A stretch of 64,000 nt of DNA from Lathyrus oleraceus (lineage: Eukaryota > Streptophyta > Magnoliopsida > Fabales > Fabaceae): NCBI RefSeq assembly GCF_024323335.1, contig NC_066582.1, forward strand, positions 185,660,973 to 185,724,972, in the 5' to 3' direction. The position numbers and the translations under genes were made by a program. Numbering within the stretch: position 1 is the first letter of the stretch; each line of letters starts with the position of its first letter. Below the pieces are notes generated by a model. The model was not told where the DNA came from, did not search any database, and worked only from the letters and a program-made list of their open reading frames with translations. Shown here piece by piece: positions 10,942 through 23,236 of the stretch.

Positions 10942-10959
10942 TCCCTAGTAGAGTCGCCA
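10942..10959 (-). other. Primer-binding site of O1
   Basis: The minus strand reads TGGCGACTCTACTAGGGA. It differs at two positions from the primer-binding site of element B and is positioned two bases inside the LTR end (…GCAACA at 10962). Ogre/Tat elements are reported to be primed by an arginine tRNA. Confidence 0.65.
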
Positions 10960-10961
10960 AC

Positions 10962-13935
10962 TGTTGCGGCGGGAAAAAGTTTGAGATTAAGCTATTGATT
11001 AACTTAACTCAGAAAAGCAAGAGATGCCACCGAACTTTATTATTTCCAAAGGAAATGGGAAAAAGGTCGAACAAAACCCACAAAAGATAAAACAAAAGAG
11101 AAATCTGGATACATGGGTTGGTTATGCAAGGGGAATGTATTGTCACCCCTCACATCTATGGTACTCCATATGAACCACTTGAAAATCTACGTTTATGAAA
11201 AAACTGGGTTGTCTATTGATTGATTTTAATTTAAAAAGACATTTTGTCATATTCGAGTGGAAAACTCAACTTACTACCCATAAGTATGAGGAAATGAGCA
11301 TTTGCACCATCTTGATATGGAGAACTTTCACTTGGACTTTCTCACAAGCACGTCTCAACATTCAAGTGGAAAATGTCAATCATTTCTCAATATATTATAA
11401 AAGTATAGTGGTTTGTATCACTACAAGAATAAACTAATATCCAATATTAAAAAAAGGCTCTTAAAGGAAAAGTGCACAAAGGCACACAAAAAAGTTTTAT
11501 GAGGTTTGTCTTTTTCAGAAATTTTAAGAAAAGGAGTTTAAGTATGGTTACTTTTTTTAGCATTTATTGAGAAAAAGATTTCTGGATCACTTGACAAAGT
11601 CAAGGTTTTATTAAGAAAATGTGTGAAGTTTGAAAACAAGAAGTTTTTGAAATAGCGAGAAGTTTTGAAAATTGAAGAAGTGGGAAGGAGATGAAGAGAC
11701 TATCCTAAAGCATAAATTAAATTTCATGAAATCAAATGTCTCATTGTAAGGAAGCCCAAAAGAAAGCCTTTGTGTGTGCAAGTGTACTAACCATAAGATG
11801 GAGCAAGCATTTGACATTGATCAAAACAAGCATTCCTTTCCCTTTGGATTAAGCCACAAGATGAATAAGCACATAAACAGATGAATATCAAAAGATCAAG
11901 ATGAACAACAAATCCACAAAGAAACATCCAAGTCTTGAAATTGAAGATCAAAGGGTCCAGAGGGATCACAATGTCTCAGATGAATCACAAAGTATCAGAT
12001 ATACTCCAAGCAAGGGAAAACACCAAGTCTTAAGTTCCAAAATCCAAAATCCACCTCAATCAAGGGATAATAACACAAAGTCCGTAAGATCAGATTAAAG
12101 ATTTTTAGGGTCTTAGCCAATTTTATCATGTTTTTTGTTCTTTTGAAATAAGAAAGCAATAAAAGCATAAAGTAAAAGGCAAGAATGCAAATGACATGAA
12201 TGTAAATGACATAAGTGTAAAGAGCATAATGAAAAGTTAGGAGTTATGTGTTAGATGTTAGAAGGAAAATTCAAGTAATAACATTGGGATCCATCTATCA
12301 ATAAGTCAAAGGACTCAAACATATGGTACACCAAGGGATAAACTATCATTAACTCAAAGTGTCAAAAATATGATCAAATGATCATCTATCAACATATTGA
12401 ATTAGAGAAGATTGAGTCAACCAATGGACCATATATCAATGATTTAAAATGTTGAAGATCTCATCAACCAAGCAGTCACTCAAGCAAAGTCAAAAGAATG
12501 ACAAAAATTGAATTAAAAATAAAATAAAAAGGATTAAAAATGGGAAATTAAAGATAAAATTCAAATCAAGCACCAAAATATAAAATAAATGGTTGAGAAA
12601 ATTATGAGAAGTCAAGGAAAATATGAATAAACGAACCTAAAAAGTTGAATCTAAAAATGTTTAAAAATGGTCAAAAATAAAATTGAAAATGAAAATTAAA
12701 TAAAAAATAAAGGAAAATATTAATTAAATGCAAAAATAATTTTAAAAATTATGCAAACAATATATGTGATGCAAAATATTTTTAAAGATTTTATGTGAAA
12801 ATTTTTGGATCAAAGTGAGTTAAAAATCAATCAAAATAAAAGTAGAAAAGAGAACAAAAAATAAAATAAAAAATGTTTGAATTAGGGCGCCAACGACTAC
12901 TTTATTAAAAAAGCGCGCGTAGGTCAGCTTCATTTTCAACCTTGAGTTGGTTTTGCAAGCTTCATGAACTCGTGTTTTTAGCCAGAATCAAACATGGGTT
13001 CTAGTGCCTAACACTTCATCGTTCATGTCTTTTTTTGCATCAGAGTCATTGATTGACTCTGAGCAAAGAGAATTTGCTTAAGAACACGAAGAATCCTAAT
13101 TCTTCAAAGTAAAATTAAATGATGAATACGAAGAATAGATTCCAGGTAGTTGAGGGCTTTTGATCAGTGAATCAAGACGAACACACTGATAACTCGTTTA
13201 CTCAAAAATGTAACTTGTATCTACCTTTTCAGTTGAAGCTTTAGAGGTCAATAATGGTTGATTTGGAGGCTAGGTTCCAAGGAGTTTCAAGCCACGACAA
13301 TGCTTCAGTTAGCTTCAGAAGGTTCCGATGAGTGATTTTGGGTGAAGAAATGAAGCTAAAAGAGCTTGAGTCAAAGAAATGGTTAACTAATTTTTTGAGG
13401 TATCATGTTCAAATGATTTCCGAGTTTCTTTGGCTATCCAAGCTTCAAAGTGAAGGAAAATGTTTCCTCTATTTATAGGAAATGAAGTAAGGTCATGGTA
13501 CGTGTGAAATGGAGATAAATTCATGTGAATTAGGTTAGAATTTTAATGATTTTCCAAGCATGTGATAGTTAGGGTGAAATGCATGAATTAGCACTTGAAA
13601 CCAGTCATTTTGTGTTTGTTCATATGCGTTCTAGGTCCTCAAATAAGTTGCACATGTATAGGTCGTCCCAGATTGAAAATGGCATGAAATTCGTGACCTG
13701 AATGTTGCGCAAGAAATAGAGTTTGAAGTACCATGTTGGAGCTTAGGACAAATGAAATTCACTCGTGCATTTTGAGATATTCTCCGTGCCAAATGATCTC
13801 CTCATGGTGAAGAATAAAATCAAAAGGACGCTTGAGTTGAAAATGGCATGGTTGGAAAGTTGGGATCATGACCTGAAATTCTAGGCCAGGCATTAGGTCG
13901 ACCAGGTCTTGGGCCTACTTTGTTACACACATGGG
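10962..13935 (-). mobile_element. Ogre-like LTR of O1, 3' segment (minus strand)
   Basis: Minus-strand LTR ending …CCGCAACA at 10962 next to the primer-binding site. The LTR continues at 25703-26476 after excision of element A, and its first bases (TGTCATACCCTAATTT) lie at 57144-57129 after excision of element D. The total reconstructed length is about 3.75 kb, within the range of Ogre LTRs. Sequences such as GACCTGAAATTC and TAAAATCAAGT recur, as in legume Ogre LTRs. Within it, 12100-12850 is low-complexity and A-rich. No coding sequence. Confidence 0.65.
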
Positions 13936-14193
13936 TGTAACACCCCAAAATTTGCCCTCCTCATTCATGCATTCATGTTTAGGACATTTAGCATTTCATA
14001 TTGCATTTCATCATGTCAATCAGAATCAGATCCTAAAAGCTTGAACATCATCCGAGACACTTTGTGGGTTCTATCCGGGTGATCAGTCAACACAAGAGAA
14101 AGACTTGAGTTACTTCCAACAGGTTCAAATGGGGTCTATTCATCATTCCAAATGCTAATCCTGAAAGAGAAAGAATCTGTTCCTGAGCTGTCA

Positions 14194-14367
14194 TGCTCGC
14201 TAGGCGAGCAGAATGGTTCACCTAGCGAACCTTGAACTGTCATGCTCGCTAGGCGAGCAGATCCTTCGCTAGGCGAAGTGCGCGCATTTCTGAAAATATA
14301 ACAGAAAGTCATGGGCTTGAGCTGCCCTCATTTGAGCCCACCAATTCACAAGAATCAGGCTATAAAT
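14194..14367 (+). promoter_or_regulatory. LTR promoter of A: four palindromes then TATA box
   Basis: TGCTCGCTAGGCGAGCA occurs at 14194-14210 and 14243-14259. GGTTCACCTAGCGAACC (imperfect) lies at 14215-14231 and CTTCGCTAGGCGAAG at 14264-14278. TATAAAT is at 14361-14367. The 3' LTR has the same set at 23507-23591 with its TATA box about 80 bp on. Element B lacks the palindromes and has A-rich sequence instead. Confidence 0.65.
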
Positions 14368-15901
14368 ACTAGAGTTTCAGTGGAACAAAACCCTGGAGAC
14401 AGACAGGAAAAAAGAGGCAGAGAAGGGAAACCTACGAACTAATCTGCAGCAACCTCCAGACAACTCTAAAAAGTTCACCCTGACTCACACACTTTTTTCA
14501 CCTCTATCTCACGCAAACCCTAACATTGCCTTGCAAACCCAGTCGTGCCTTTCGAGTTTAATCGATCTCTCCAATCAGGTTTGCCCTTATTCCCATTACT
14601 CTATGCTTTTAATTTGAATACTCTGAATGTATGAGGTATCGTTGAGTTTTGCCCACAGGTTTAGATATGCATGAATGTATGAAACAATACCTGGAATGTT
14701 TAATCATTTCGTTTCTGATAGATACCATAGGGTTTAGAGTCCCTAAAATCGTACTGTTATCCATGGGAAATCCAGAACCCGCAGGCGTTCGCTAGCACCA
14801 TCGCTAGGCGAGCCTGCAGCGAAGCTTCGCTAAGCTTTCGCTAGGCGATGCAGCAACGAGCGTGACAGCAATTGCTTTTCTGTTTGCTCTAAACTGTTTT
14901 GTGTTTGTTATGGCATTGCTTTCTCCTGATTCCATCCTGTTACTCTAACCCGTTTGTTGAGTTTTTGTGAGGGCTCACACACTCTTGCAGGGATAGCTTG
15001 CTTGGTGTTCCACTTTATTTGTGGGATACCACCTGGAGGTTTATTCCGATTACCTGTACTGACTGGCTTTCTTTGATGGTGCTAGCTTGGGGAAATCTCT
15101 GGGTTTCTTATTTCGTTAGTTGCTATTACTTCAGATCTCTATCCGTACGGTAGATCTCCCGACCCCTTTACTTTTCCCTCATTTTACCGCTTTCTTAGCT
15201 GGAAGACCTCGATAGGAGGCAATGTTTTTGTGTGTTTACTTTTGTGCTTAAAGACCTCCAAGAAGAGGCACCAGTTCTAAAGACCTCCACAGAGAGGCAA
15301 TTGACGGATAAAAGGGATTAGTAGTCAATCCCCCGTTATTCAGTGCATCGTTCTTTAAGATCACACTACGTGTCGATGCTTCAGAACAAAAGCCCAAGAT
15401 CTTTTGTCCGGTCGGTCAGTGGAGAGGGTTCCACCTTCCTGAACCCCCACGCCTTGTCATGAGCTCACCACGTCTAGAGTTAAGAGCTATGAGGTCTTAC
15501 CCTCATTACCCTTTTGATCTGCTCACCCTGACGGTCAATGTCAGTGGTTAAGAGCCCGTTTGATTACCCTTCCATGGCTTGTTTGTCGAGGTTGATATGA
15601 CCCCTCTTGACTAAAGCCATACCTCTGTATGTTTGAGCCCCCTTGCTGGCGTGTTTACCTTATGCATGTTTGTTTTGTATGGTTCGTATAGTCTCTCGTT
15701 TGCATGTCTATTAAGGTAGCGCGGTTCGTTCGTCTAGGACTGCCTTTTTGCATGAGCATCCCTAAAACACCCCAACTCATTGATTTTTTTTCTCCTAAGA
15801 ACACGTTATCTCCTTCTACTACAGGCGAGTAAGTCTCCAAAGGTCGAGCATCCGGTAGATTGCGTAGTGACGTCGTTCACCCCAAAACACAACCCTTAAC
15901 C

Positions 15902-16071
15902 CGTAGTAAGCCGAACTACGGCTTGCTCTGATTCTCATTCCAGATGAGATACGTAGGCATAAGACGCGATGTCTTACCGAGCACACTTCCCCTTAACCCC
16001 TAGGTAGCCGAGCTACGAAGACTCTGATTCTCATACTCAGATGAGATACGTATGCAGTGGATGCGACATCC
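15902..16071 (+). other. Duplicated three-hairpin module in the LTR of A
   Basis: Unit 1: CGTAGT/ACTACG (15902-15920), TCTCAT/ATGAGA (15933-15949), AAGAC/GTCTT (15961-15975). Unit 2: GTAGC/GCTAC (16004-16016), TCTCAT/ATGAGA (16029-16046), GGATG/CATCC (16059-16071). The same arrangement is present at 25212-25381, 34083-34252 and 43968-44138. It lies downstream of the TATA box, so it should be in the transcript. Confidence 0.6.
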
Positions 16072-16394
16072 GTGCGAGTCATTTTCTTTTGACCCCTCTT
16101 TTAGTAAATAACACATTAGATAAACCCACACTCTTTAGATAAGAACAACAAAAGTGGATCCCGTAGAGTACTACGGATGCGTAGGGGTGCTAATACCTTC
16201 CCTTCGCATAACCGACTCCCGAACCCAAGATTTGGTTGCGAGACCTTGTCTTTTCCTTTCCTTTTTTTCCAGGTTTACTTCGAGCGTTTCCTTTCCCTCC
16301 TTTGGGATAAATAACGCACGGTGGCGACTCTTCTTTCATTTCCTTTTTCGCCGGTTGTTTTTTTCGCATACTGTATTTTTCAGGTTGCGACAGC

Positions 16395-16412
16395 TAGCGA
16401 CTCTGCTGGGGA
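16395..16412 (+). other. Primer-binding site of A
   Basis: TAGCGACTCTGCTGGGGA, two bases after the LTR end. It differs from B's TGGCGACTCTGCTGGGGA by one base at the second position, next to the tRNA-CCA pairing end. Ogre/Tat elements are reported to use an arginine tRNA. Confidence 0.75.
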
Positions 16413-17314
16413 AGCTGTTTCCCTAAGCGAGTCCCTCATAGCTTTTGTAGGTTTCTTGTGTGTTGGGTGTTTATTCTTTTGTATAGTTATTTATCTTTCA
16501 GCATTTACCTGCTTTATTGCATTCTGAACATATGATTGCCATATCTGCTGGTTCTTGTTTGTTGGGATGGGATGTTCTACGAGAGGTAAAAGGCCCAATA
16601 CACAGGCTATGAATGAACTTTAGGACACCTAGGAATAGAGTGATTCATGGGAAGCGGGTGGTATGGTGCCACTTAGCGGAACATGGTATTACGAGCAGTT
16701 CAGATTTTGATGGGGTATTATCGTTGCATACACCTGGTGTGCATATGATGATATTCTTGAAAGGATTGTTTATCCTGCGTTTCTCTTGACCTTACCTTGG
16801 CCTAGATTACACCCGTGAGTGGGGCGGGAATGAATCATTTACAGGTATTGATGGTGACTTGTTCTGTTGGTGACTATTGTTCGGTTCTTGTTGGTGACCG
16901 TTGGTTCTGAAGTATGGGTTCTGAGTTGATGACTGTGTTCTATGGTTCCCGGTTCCAAATTCATGCCGAAGTGCTGATCCGGTATTATATTCCTCAGTGG
17001 GTTTCTCTTCAGGCAGTGCAACCTGACAGATGTTCAAGCGGATCCAGCAATCCTGATTGACATGCCTTTGCATTGCATAACATCATCTGCATATTTGCAC
17101 CCAACATCTCATGCTTGTTCATTTGCAGGGTATTCCCTTTTTAAGGGGGGTGCTTTGAAATTGAATAAGCAGTGCATCACATACCATGCATACTAACCCT
17201 TGTTTGTTTTGCAGGTGTCACCGTAGTGTCTAATGTTTGTTCCCTATCTCAGGCATTATTGGTCCCAAGCGAGTCCATAGGTACCCGACAAAAGAAAATC
17301 GTCCGCAACTAGCG

Positions 17315-19159
17315 ATGGACCAAGTACAGAAAGAGCTGGCTGATATGCGTGAAAGGATGGATCAGTTCATGACATTGATGACTGGTATGGCAGAAGGCCA
17401 GGAAAAGCTGAGGGAATTGGTTGAGCAACCGAGGCTCGATCCAGAGGTAGAGATACCAAACGCTGAGGGAAACCCTGATAACCCTGTGAACACTAGTAAC
17501 GCGGGTAACGCAAATGCTGATGGAAACCCGGGTAATGTTGGCAACACGGGGAATGTTGGAAATGGTATTGGCGGAAGGTACAATGTGAATCAAGGAATTC
17601 GGATTAACGGGCGCCCCGTTACTGAAGATTATCAGTATGATAAATTCTCTTTGCACGATGAAGCTCACGAGACCGCTCGCCGTATGGATGAGCTTGTTGA
17701 GAAGCTCAAATCTTTGGAGTCTCAAAATTCCTTAGGTTTTGATGTCACAAATCTTGGTCTGGTTCAGGGAGTGAGGATTCCTCACAAGTTCAAACCCCCT
17801 ACTTTTGAGAAATACAATGGGGCTTCTTGCCCACGCACTCATCTCCAATCTTATCTGGGAAGGTTGGGAGCTCACACGGAAGATGAAAAACTGTGGATGT
17901 ACTATTTTGAAGACAGTCTAACTGGAGCTTCTCGTGAATGGTATTCTCATTTGTCTCGTACTACCATCAAAAGCTGGAAAGACTTGGCGGAGGCTTTTGT
18001 CAAGCAATATCAATACAACTTGGACATGGCTCCAAATCGGACCTTGTTGCAAGGAATGTCTCAGACTGCCAAGGAGACCTTTAGAGAATACGCTCAGCGT
18101 TGGAGACAAATTGCGGCGTCTGTCCAACCCCCTATGTCTGAAAGGGAGATGGCGAACATGTTCATGAACACTCTTCAAGGCAATTATATTGAGAGATTGG
18201 CTGCTTGCCCGTCAATCAGCTTTGTAGAGATAGTAATTGCTGGAGAAAGAATCGAGAGTCTGTTGAAGATGGGCCGAATTCAAGACAACAGCGCTTCCAA
18301 CTCATCAGGTCCCAAGAAACCGTTTGCTGGTAACGGTCAGCGAAGAAGAGAAGGCGAGACAAGCGTTGTGTATGCCGGTAGAGGCAAGGGTAGAGGACGC
18401 CCTAATTATTATCAAGATCAAGTGGCCGCAGTCACTATTCCAACACCTGCTCCTCAACAACAACAACAACCGCAGTATCATCCGCAACAACAACCCAGGT
18501 ACAACAATCAACAACAAGGAGGTAATCCGGGTCAGTAGAGACACTATCAACAACGTCCAAGACAGACGGATCGGGTCATTGAGCCAATCCCAATGCCTTA
18601 TTCTGTATTACTTCCCAGGATGATTGACCTGAATCTGGTTACGTTAAGAACTCTGGCCCCACCGGCCGATCCCAATAATTTGCCTAGAGGTTATGATGTC
18701 AACGCCAGATGTGCTTTTCACTCCAATGCATCTGGCCATACTACAGATAATTACAAGGCTCTCCAGCTAAAGGTACAAGATTTGAGAGATGCTCAGGCTA
18801 TCAATTTTTCTTCGGTGCCTAATATTATCCAAAACCCGATGCCAGCCCACGGCGGGCAGGGGATTAATGTTGTTGAAGTGGTTAAAGCTGGTAATGCCCA
18901 AGGCTGGGGCAAAGTTATGGAGCCAATCATCAAAGAAGACAAGTTTGGATTGGGGTTTACTCCGGGGTCTCGGAAGAATGAAGCCGGTACTTTCTCCAGC
19001 GGGGGTTTGGTTTCTCCCCACATCGTCAATGCTACAGATGAAGACAAGGCTGACAGTGACAGTGACTTAGATAGCTGGATTCGCCCGTGTGTCCAGGGAG
19101 AAAAGCTCAACAATTGGTCGTCCAAAAAAGTCGTCCGGGTTACTCTACTGAAAGAGTAA
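17315..19159 (+). pseudogene. Gag (with protease-region deletion) of element A
   Basis: The first plausible ATG is 17315 (MDQVQKELADMRERMDQF). It is followed by an N/G-rich linker of GNPGNVGNTGN type and a Retrotrans_gag capsid domain (about residues 170-320) with WMYYFEDSLTGASREWY and FREYAQRWRQIAA. A Q-rich tail follows. An in-frame TAG at 18536 replaces the CAG found in element B (36699), a single C-to-T change. The frame then continues to 19159 through a degraded zinc-knuckle-like CAFHSN..GHTTDN segment. Relative to B, 1,521 bp are missing here: B's 37020-38540, carrying the retropepsin. The loss is exactly 507 codons and leaves the frame open. The product would be capsid-like only. Sequence from 16413 to 17314 is untranslated leader. 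Confidence 0.8.
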
Positions 19160-19304
19160 TTTTTATTGTTTTCCTTTTATTACATGCATAATAAAGTCTT
19201 ACACTTTGCCCAAGGTGTAACGACTCATCTGTAGGGCCATCCATTTAGTCGCATTTCGCAATTATTTTCATCATCAATAAAGAACAACTTTTGCAAACAA
19301 TTTT

Positions 19305-20872
19305 GTGTTCTCTTTCTTTCAATTTTTTTACTTTTACAAAAAAAATGGCAATGTTTCTTTTTCGTTTTTTCTTTCCAAAAAAAAATCTCGTTCTAAGGTA
19401 AAACATGATCCTCCATCATGCAAAGCTGATCACCCGGATCTCACTGCTAACGACACTGCTATGGCCAAGTATGACTTCGACAATCCTATTTATCAAGCCG
19501 AAGAAGGGGTTGAGGAAGATTGTGAATTGCCTGAAGAGTTAGCCAGGTTGTGGAAACAGGAGGACTGAACTATTACACCTTATCAGGAGGTGATTGAGAC
19601 CGTCAACATTGGTACCGAAGGCGACAAGAAAGAGATCAAGATCGAGGCCAGTCTACAGGCCAAGGTGAAAGAACAGTTGATCAGTTTGCTTCGCGAGTAC
19701 GTCGACATCTTTGCTTGGTCCTATCAATATCTGCCAGGTTTGGATACATACATCGTCGTGCACTCTAATCTTACAGCCACATACGAGCCATTGTTCAAAA
19801 TGCTGAGAAAAGAGCAAGAGGTCAGGTGGAATGATGATTGTCAGAAAGCCTTTGAAAAAATAAAAGAGTATTTGCAGGAGCCCCCGATTCTAATGCCTCC
19901 AGTAGAGGGAAGACCGTTGATCATGTACTTGACTGTGTTAGAAAGGTCAATGGGTTGTGTGCTCGGTCAGCATGACGAGTCAGGTCGAAAAGAGCATGCA
20001 ATATACTACCTCAGCAAAAGTTTACCGACTGTGAACAAAGATACTCACTGCTCGAGAAAACTTGCTGCGCTTTGGCATGGGCTGCTCGCCGACTAAGACA
20101 GTATATGTTGACTCACACGACTCTATTGATATCAAAGATGGATCCAGTTAAGTATATTTTTGAAAAGCCAGCGCTTATTGGAAAGGTTGCTAGGTGGCAA
20201 ATGATACTGACAGAGTATGACATCCAATACACTTCACAAAAAGCCATCAAAGGAAGTGTCTTGTCAGACAATCTTGCAGAGCACCCGATTGATGATTACC
20301 AACCTATGAGGTTCGACTTTCCTAATAAGGACATCATGTTTCTCAAATCGAAAGATTGCGAGGAACCACTCCCGGAGGAGGGGCCTGACCCTGAATCCAA
20401 ATGGATTATGATGTTTGATGGGGTGGTCAACGTCAATGGTCGCGGAGTTGGTGCAGTGTTGATCACGCCGGAGGGGGTTCACATGCCATTTTGTGCCATA
20501 ATAACTTTCCCCTGCACCAACAATGAAGCCGAATACGAAGCTTGTATCCTAGGACTTGAGGAAGCCATCAACCTACGGATTAAGAGAGCATTTGATCAGA
20601 AAATGCGCCCTCGGGAGTATCAAGTTGGTGAATTGGTACCCAAAAGAATTCTTCCTCCTAACACAGATCACAGGGGCAAATGGACACCGAGCTATGAGGG
20701 TCCATACATGGTTAGAAGAGTTTTCTCTGGAGGAGCTTTGATGCTAACAACCATGGATGGCGAAGATTTTCCATCCCCTGTCAACTCAGACGCAATCAAA
20801 AAAATACTTCGCATAGTTGACCCGCTGGACGAAAAAAAGAGAGAGTCCAGGCAAAAAAGGGCATCCCGATGA
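19305..20872 (+). pseudogene. Pol remnant of element A (RT edge, RNase H, integrase C-terminus)
   Basis: Recognisable pieces in order: an RT N-terminal edge (LLREYVDIFAWSYQYLPGLD), a jump to the RT connection region (WNDDCQKAFEKIKEYL, then EGRPLIMYLTVLERSMGCVL), an RNase H start (MMFDGVVNVNGRGVGAVLI and NNEAEYEACILGLEEA), and the integrase tail (YQVGELVPKRILPPN, KWTPSYEGPYMV). The RT catalytic Asp pair, the distal RNase H residues and the integrase DDE core are deleted. A TGA at 19566 corresponds to CGA in B, and a one-base loss in an A-run near 20019 shifts the frame. It cannot encode an active polymerase. Confidence 0.8.
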
Positions 20873-23236
20873 ACCAAAAAAAAAAAGAGGTTCGGGCAAA
20901 AATTAGGGATATAAAACAATAAAAAAGATGTACACCCGGTGAGTCGAAAACCCGAAAGGGCGGCTCAGGCAAAAAAGGGTATCCCGATGGATTGAAAACC
21001 CAAAAGGGCGGTCCACGCAAAAGAGGGAATAAGCGAATGACTGCAATCTGAGTTCATCTGTGTTATATCACCGTTTCATTCAATCCGGCAATCTTCGAAG
21101 GTTAAATATCGACTAATCATCCACTTCAGAAAGCAAGATGAGCAGAGCGTCTTAAGGTCATACGAGCCATAGCAGAGTCGAAACTCAGTGGGACCCGTTT
21201 CCACATTGCCATTAGGATAATTTCTTTTGTTCAATTTATAGCGATCACCTCTTTTCAGGGATCAGCTTCCTGATGTACTCGCCTATTCCTGGCACAAATT
21301 TTTCAACCAATAAAAGTCGAATAATTCAGTTAAAGAGCCTCTTTATTTTTCATTTAGCAGTTTGTTTGCAAAAAATGTCCGAATTTTTGATGAAACATGT
21401 TGCATTTGGACATAATGGTGGCTTTTGCAGATGATTTGCATAGGAAAACATTTAAAATTGCTTTGAATGTGCTTAATCCCGGGCGGTGAATTCAAACCGA
21501 GTAATTCCCCCGGGACATACGTGTGTGATTGCAGGTCACAGGAGCCGGATGCCAAGTCATGGATCCTCATCCCCGAGCAGTTGACAAAGTCTCTCCTCAG
21601 TAGAGCATGTCCCCCAGTAGAGTTGCACCTTGTATCCCCGGCAACAGCGGAGTAGTTGCATGCCCAACAGACAAGAGGGTGGTGTTCCCAGTGCTCATCA
21701 CATCCCCCAGCAGATTATTTTTAACAGATTTGCTTTAATCCCCAGCTTGAGGACGATTAGCAAGATCATATCCCCAGCAAAGGTCAATTCCTACGACAAT
21801 TCCCTGGGAAGTGCTTTCCCCGCAGACTCTCCTCACAGAGCCTCGCCAAACAAAGTGCCCATAGTTGATACTCCCCCAGCAAGGTCAACTTTCCAAAAAA
21901 AAAGGGAAAGCCGATTTATTTTCGGTGGCTCCCCGGTCCCGACAGACGGATCATTCCCCACAGAGCATTCAAGGATTGATACAACGATCCGTTCCCTACC
22001 GGAGTTTGCTTCCCCCAAGCGAATTTCTTTTTACACTATGCATAACATTTGCATTTGCATGCATATCATATCAAGCATACACATAAGCACATAAACAGGT
22101 TCTTCAAAGCAGACTGAAGAATTACTTCACAACCAAAGTCACGAGATTCAGCCAGAGGATCAAGTGTGTGTGATCCAGCATAAGGGTCATTTCGAAGATT
22201 CAACCCGAGAATCGTTTTCCAAAAAGCTAGCCTGAGGTTCAACTTGAAGATTCAGCCAGAGAGTCGCCTGCAAGCGTTATTTCCCCAGCAAGCCAGCTAT
22301 AGGAGTAGATTGACAGCTCAACAGAAAATCAACCTACAAGAGGATCCAGCCCGCGGATCGCATTTAAAAACAAAAGTCTAATTGAAGAGTCGTTACAACA
22401 TGTTCTAGCCTGAAGAGTATGTACGAAGCCCAAAAAGTGGAATATTCTCGAAGCTGCATATCTAACATGAAGATTTGGTGTAGATTTCGAAAGAGGATCA
22501 ACCAGCGCATGCCTCAGATGCGAGATCCTGATGATGGGAATTTATCATCAAAACACTCCAGATCTAGCCAGAAGATCAAAGTCAGGTCTAGCCCGAAGAC
22601 CGAAAATAGATTCAGCCAGAGAATCAAAACGAAGCAGATCTAGCCAGAAGATCGAAGAAGATCTAGCCAGAAGATCGAAGTAGATCTAGCCAGAAGATCG
22701 AAGTCAGGTCTAGCCCGAAGACCGAAAATAGATTCAGCCAGAGAATCAAAGATCAAAGATTCAGCCAGAGAATCGAAACGAAGAAGATCTAGCCAGAAGA
22801 TCGAAGTAGATTCAGCCAGAGAGTCGAAACCAAGAAGATCTAGCCAGAAGATCGAAGTAGATCTAGCCAGAAGATCGAAGAAGATCTAGCCAGAAGATCG
22901 AAGTCAGGTCTAGCCAGAAGACAAAATCATATCCAGCCCGAGGATCAAAATCGTATCCAGCCTGAGGATCAAAAATTAATATCCAACCAGAGCGTTAAAT
23001 TGAGTATAATTCAGCCAGAGGATCGAAACTCCAGATTAAGTCAGAAGACTGATTCAGATTCTGCCAGAGGATCGGAAGAAAAATAAACAGCGCAGTGTAT
23101 TTCAGCATTTTTGTGGTGCTCTCAGAGTGAAAATTTTCGATCTGTCTTTGGTATTCAATCACAGCTCACCCTGTGTGTCTGATAAGTTGTTCGCTTTCAT
23201 CCTGCTCGGGTTAGCTGATGATTGAATATGGGCAAC
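20873..23236 (+). repeat. 3' noncoding region of A with tandem repeats
   Basis: No coding sequence. 20880-21030 has repeats of a GAAAACCCGAAAGGGCGG type. 21570-22030 repeats CCCCAGCA-type phrases. From about 22540 to 23060 a short unit of about 23 bp (GATCTAGCCAGAAGATCGAA) is repeated many times, mixed with GATTCAGCCAGAGAATC variants. Variable tandem repeats at this place are established for Ogre/Tat elements and are known seeds of satellite DNA. The region ends just before the 3' LTR at a GAATATGGGCAAC polypurine-like stretch. Confidence 0.75.

Larger units (their letters stand above)
13936..16392 (+). repeat. 5' LTR of element A
   Basis: 2,457 bp, TG…CA bounded. It contains a palindrome cluster and TATA box (14194-14367), a second TCGCTAGGCGA cluster at 14790-14855, a conserved TACTACAGGCGAGTAAGTC segment near 15817, the duplicated hairpin module (15902-16071), and a conserved GCGTAGGGGTGCTAATACC segment near 16178. 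Open frames inside it, for example 16154-16426 and 15655-15840 on the minus strand, recur in all LTRs of A and B because the DNA is conserved and are not considered genes. Confidence 0.93.

Noticed and set aside
16154..16426. Frame starting MDPVEYYGCVGVLIPSL, also at 34336
   Set aside because: Repeated because the LTR DNA is conserved; it lies in the LTR with no domain, and the 3' LTR of B lacks most of it.
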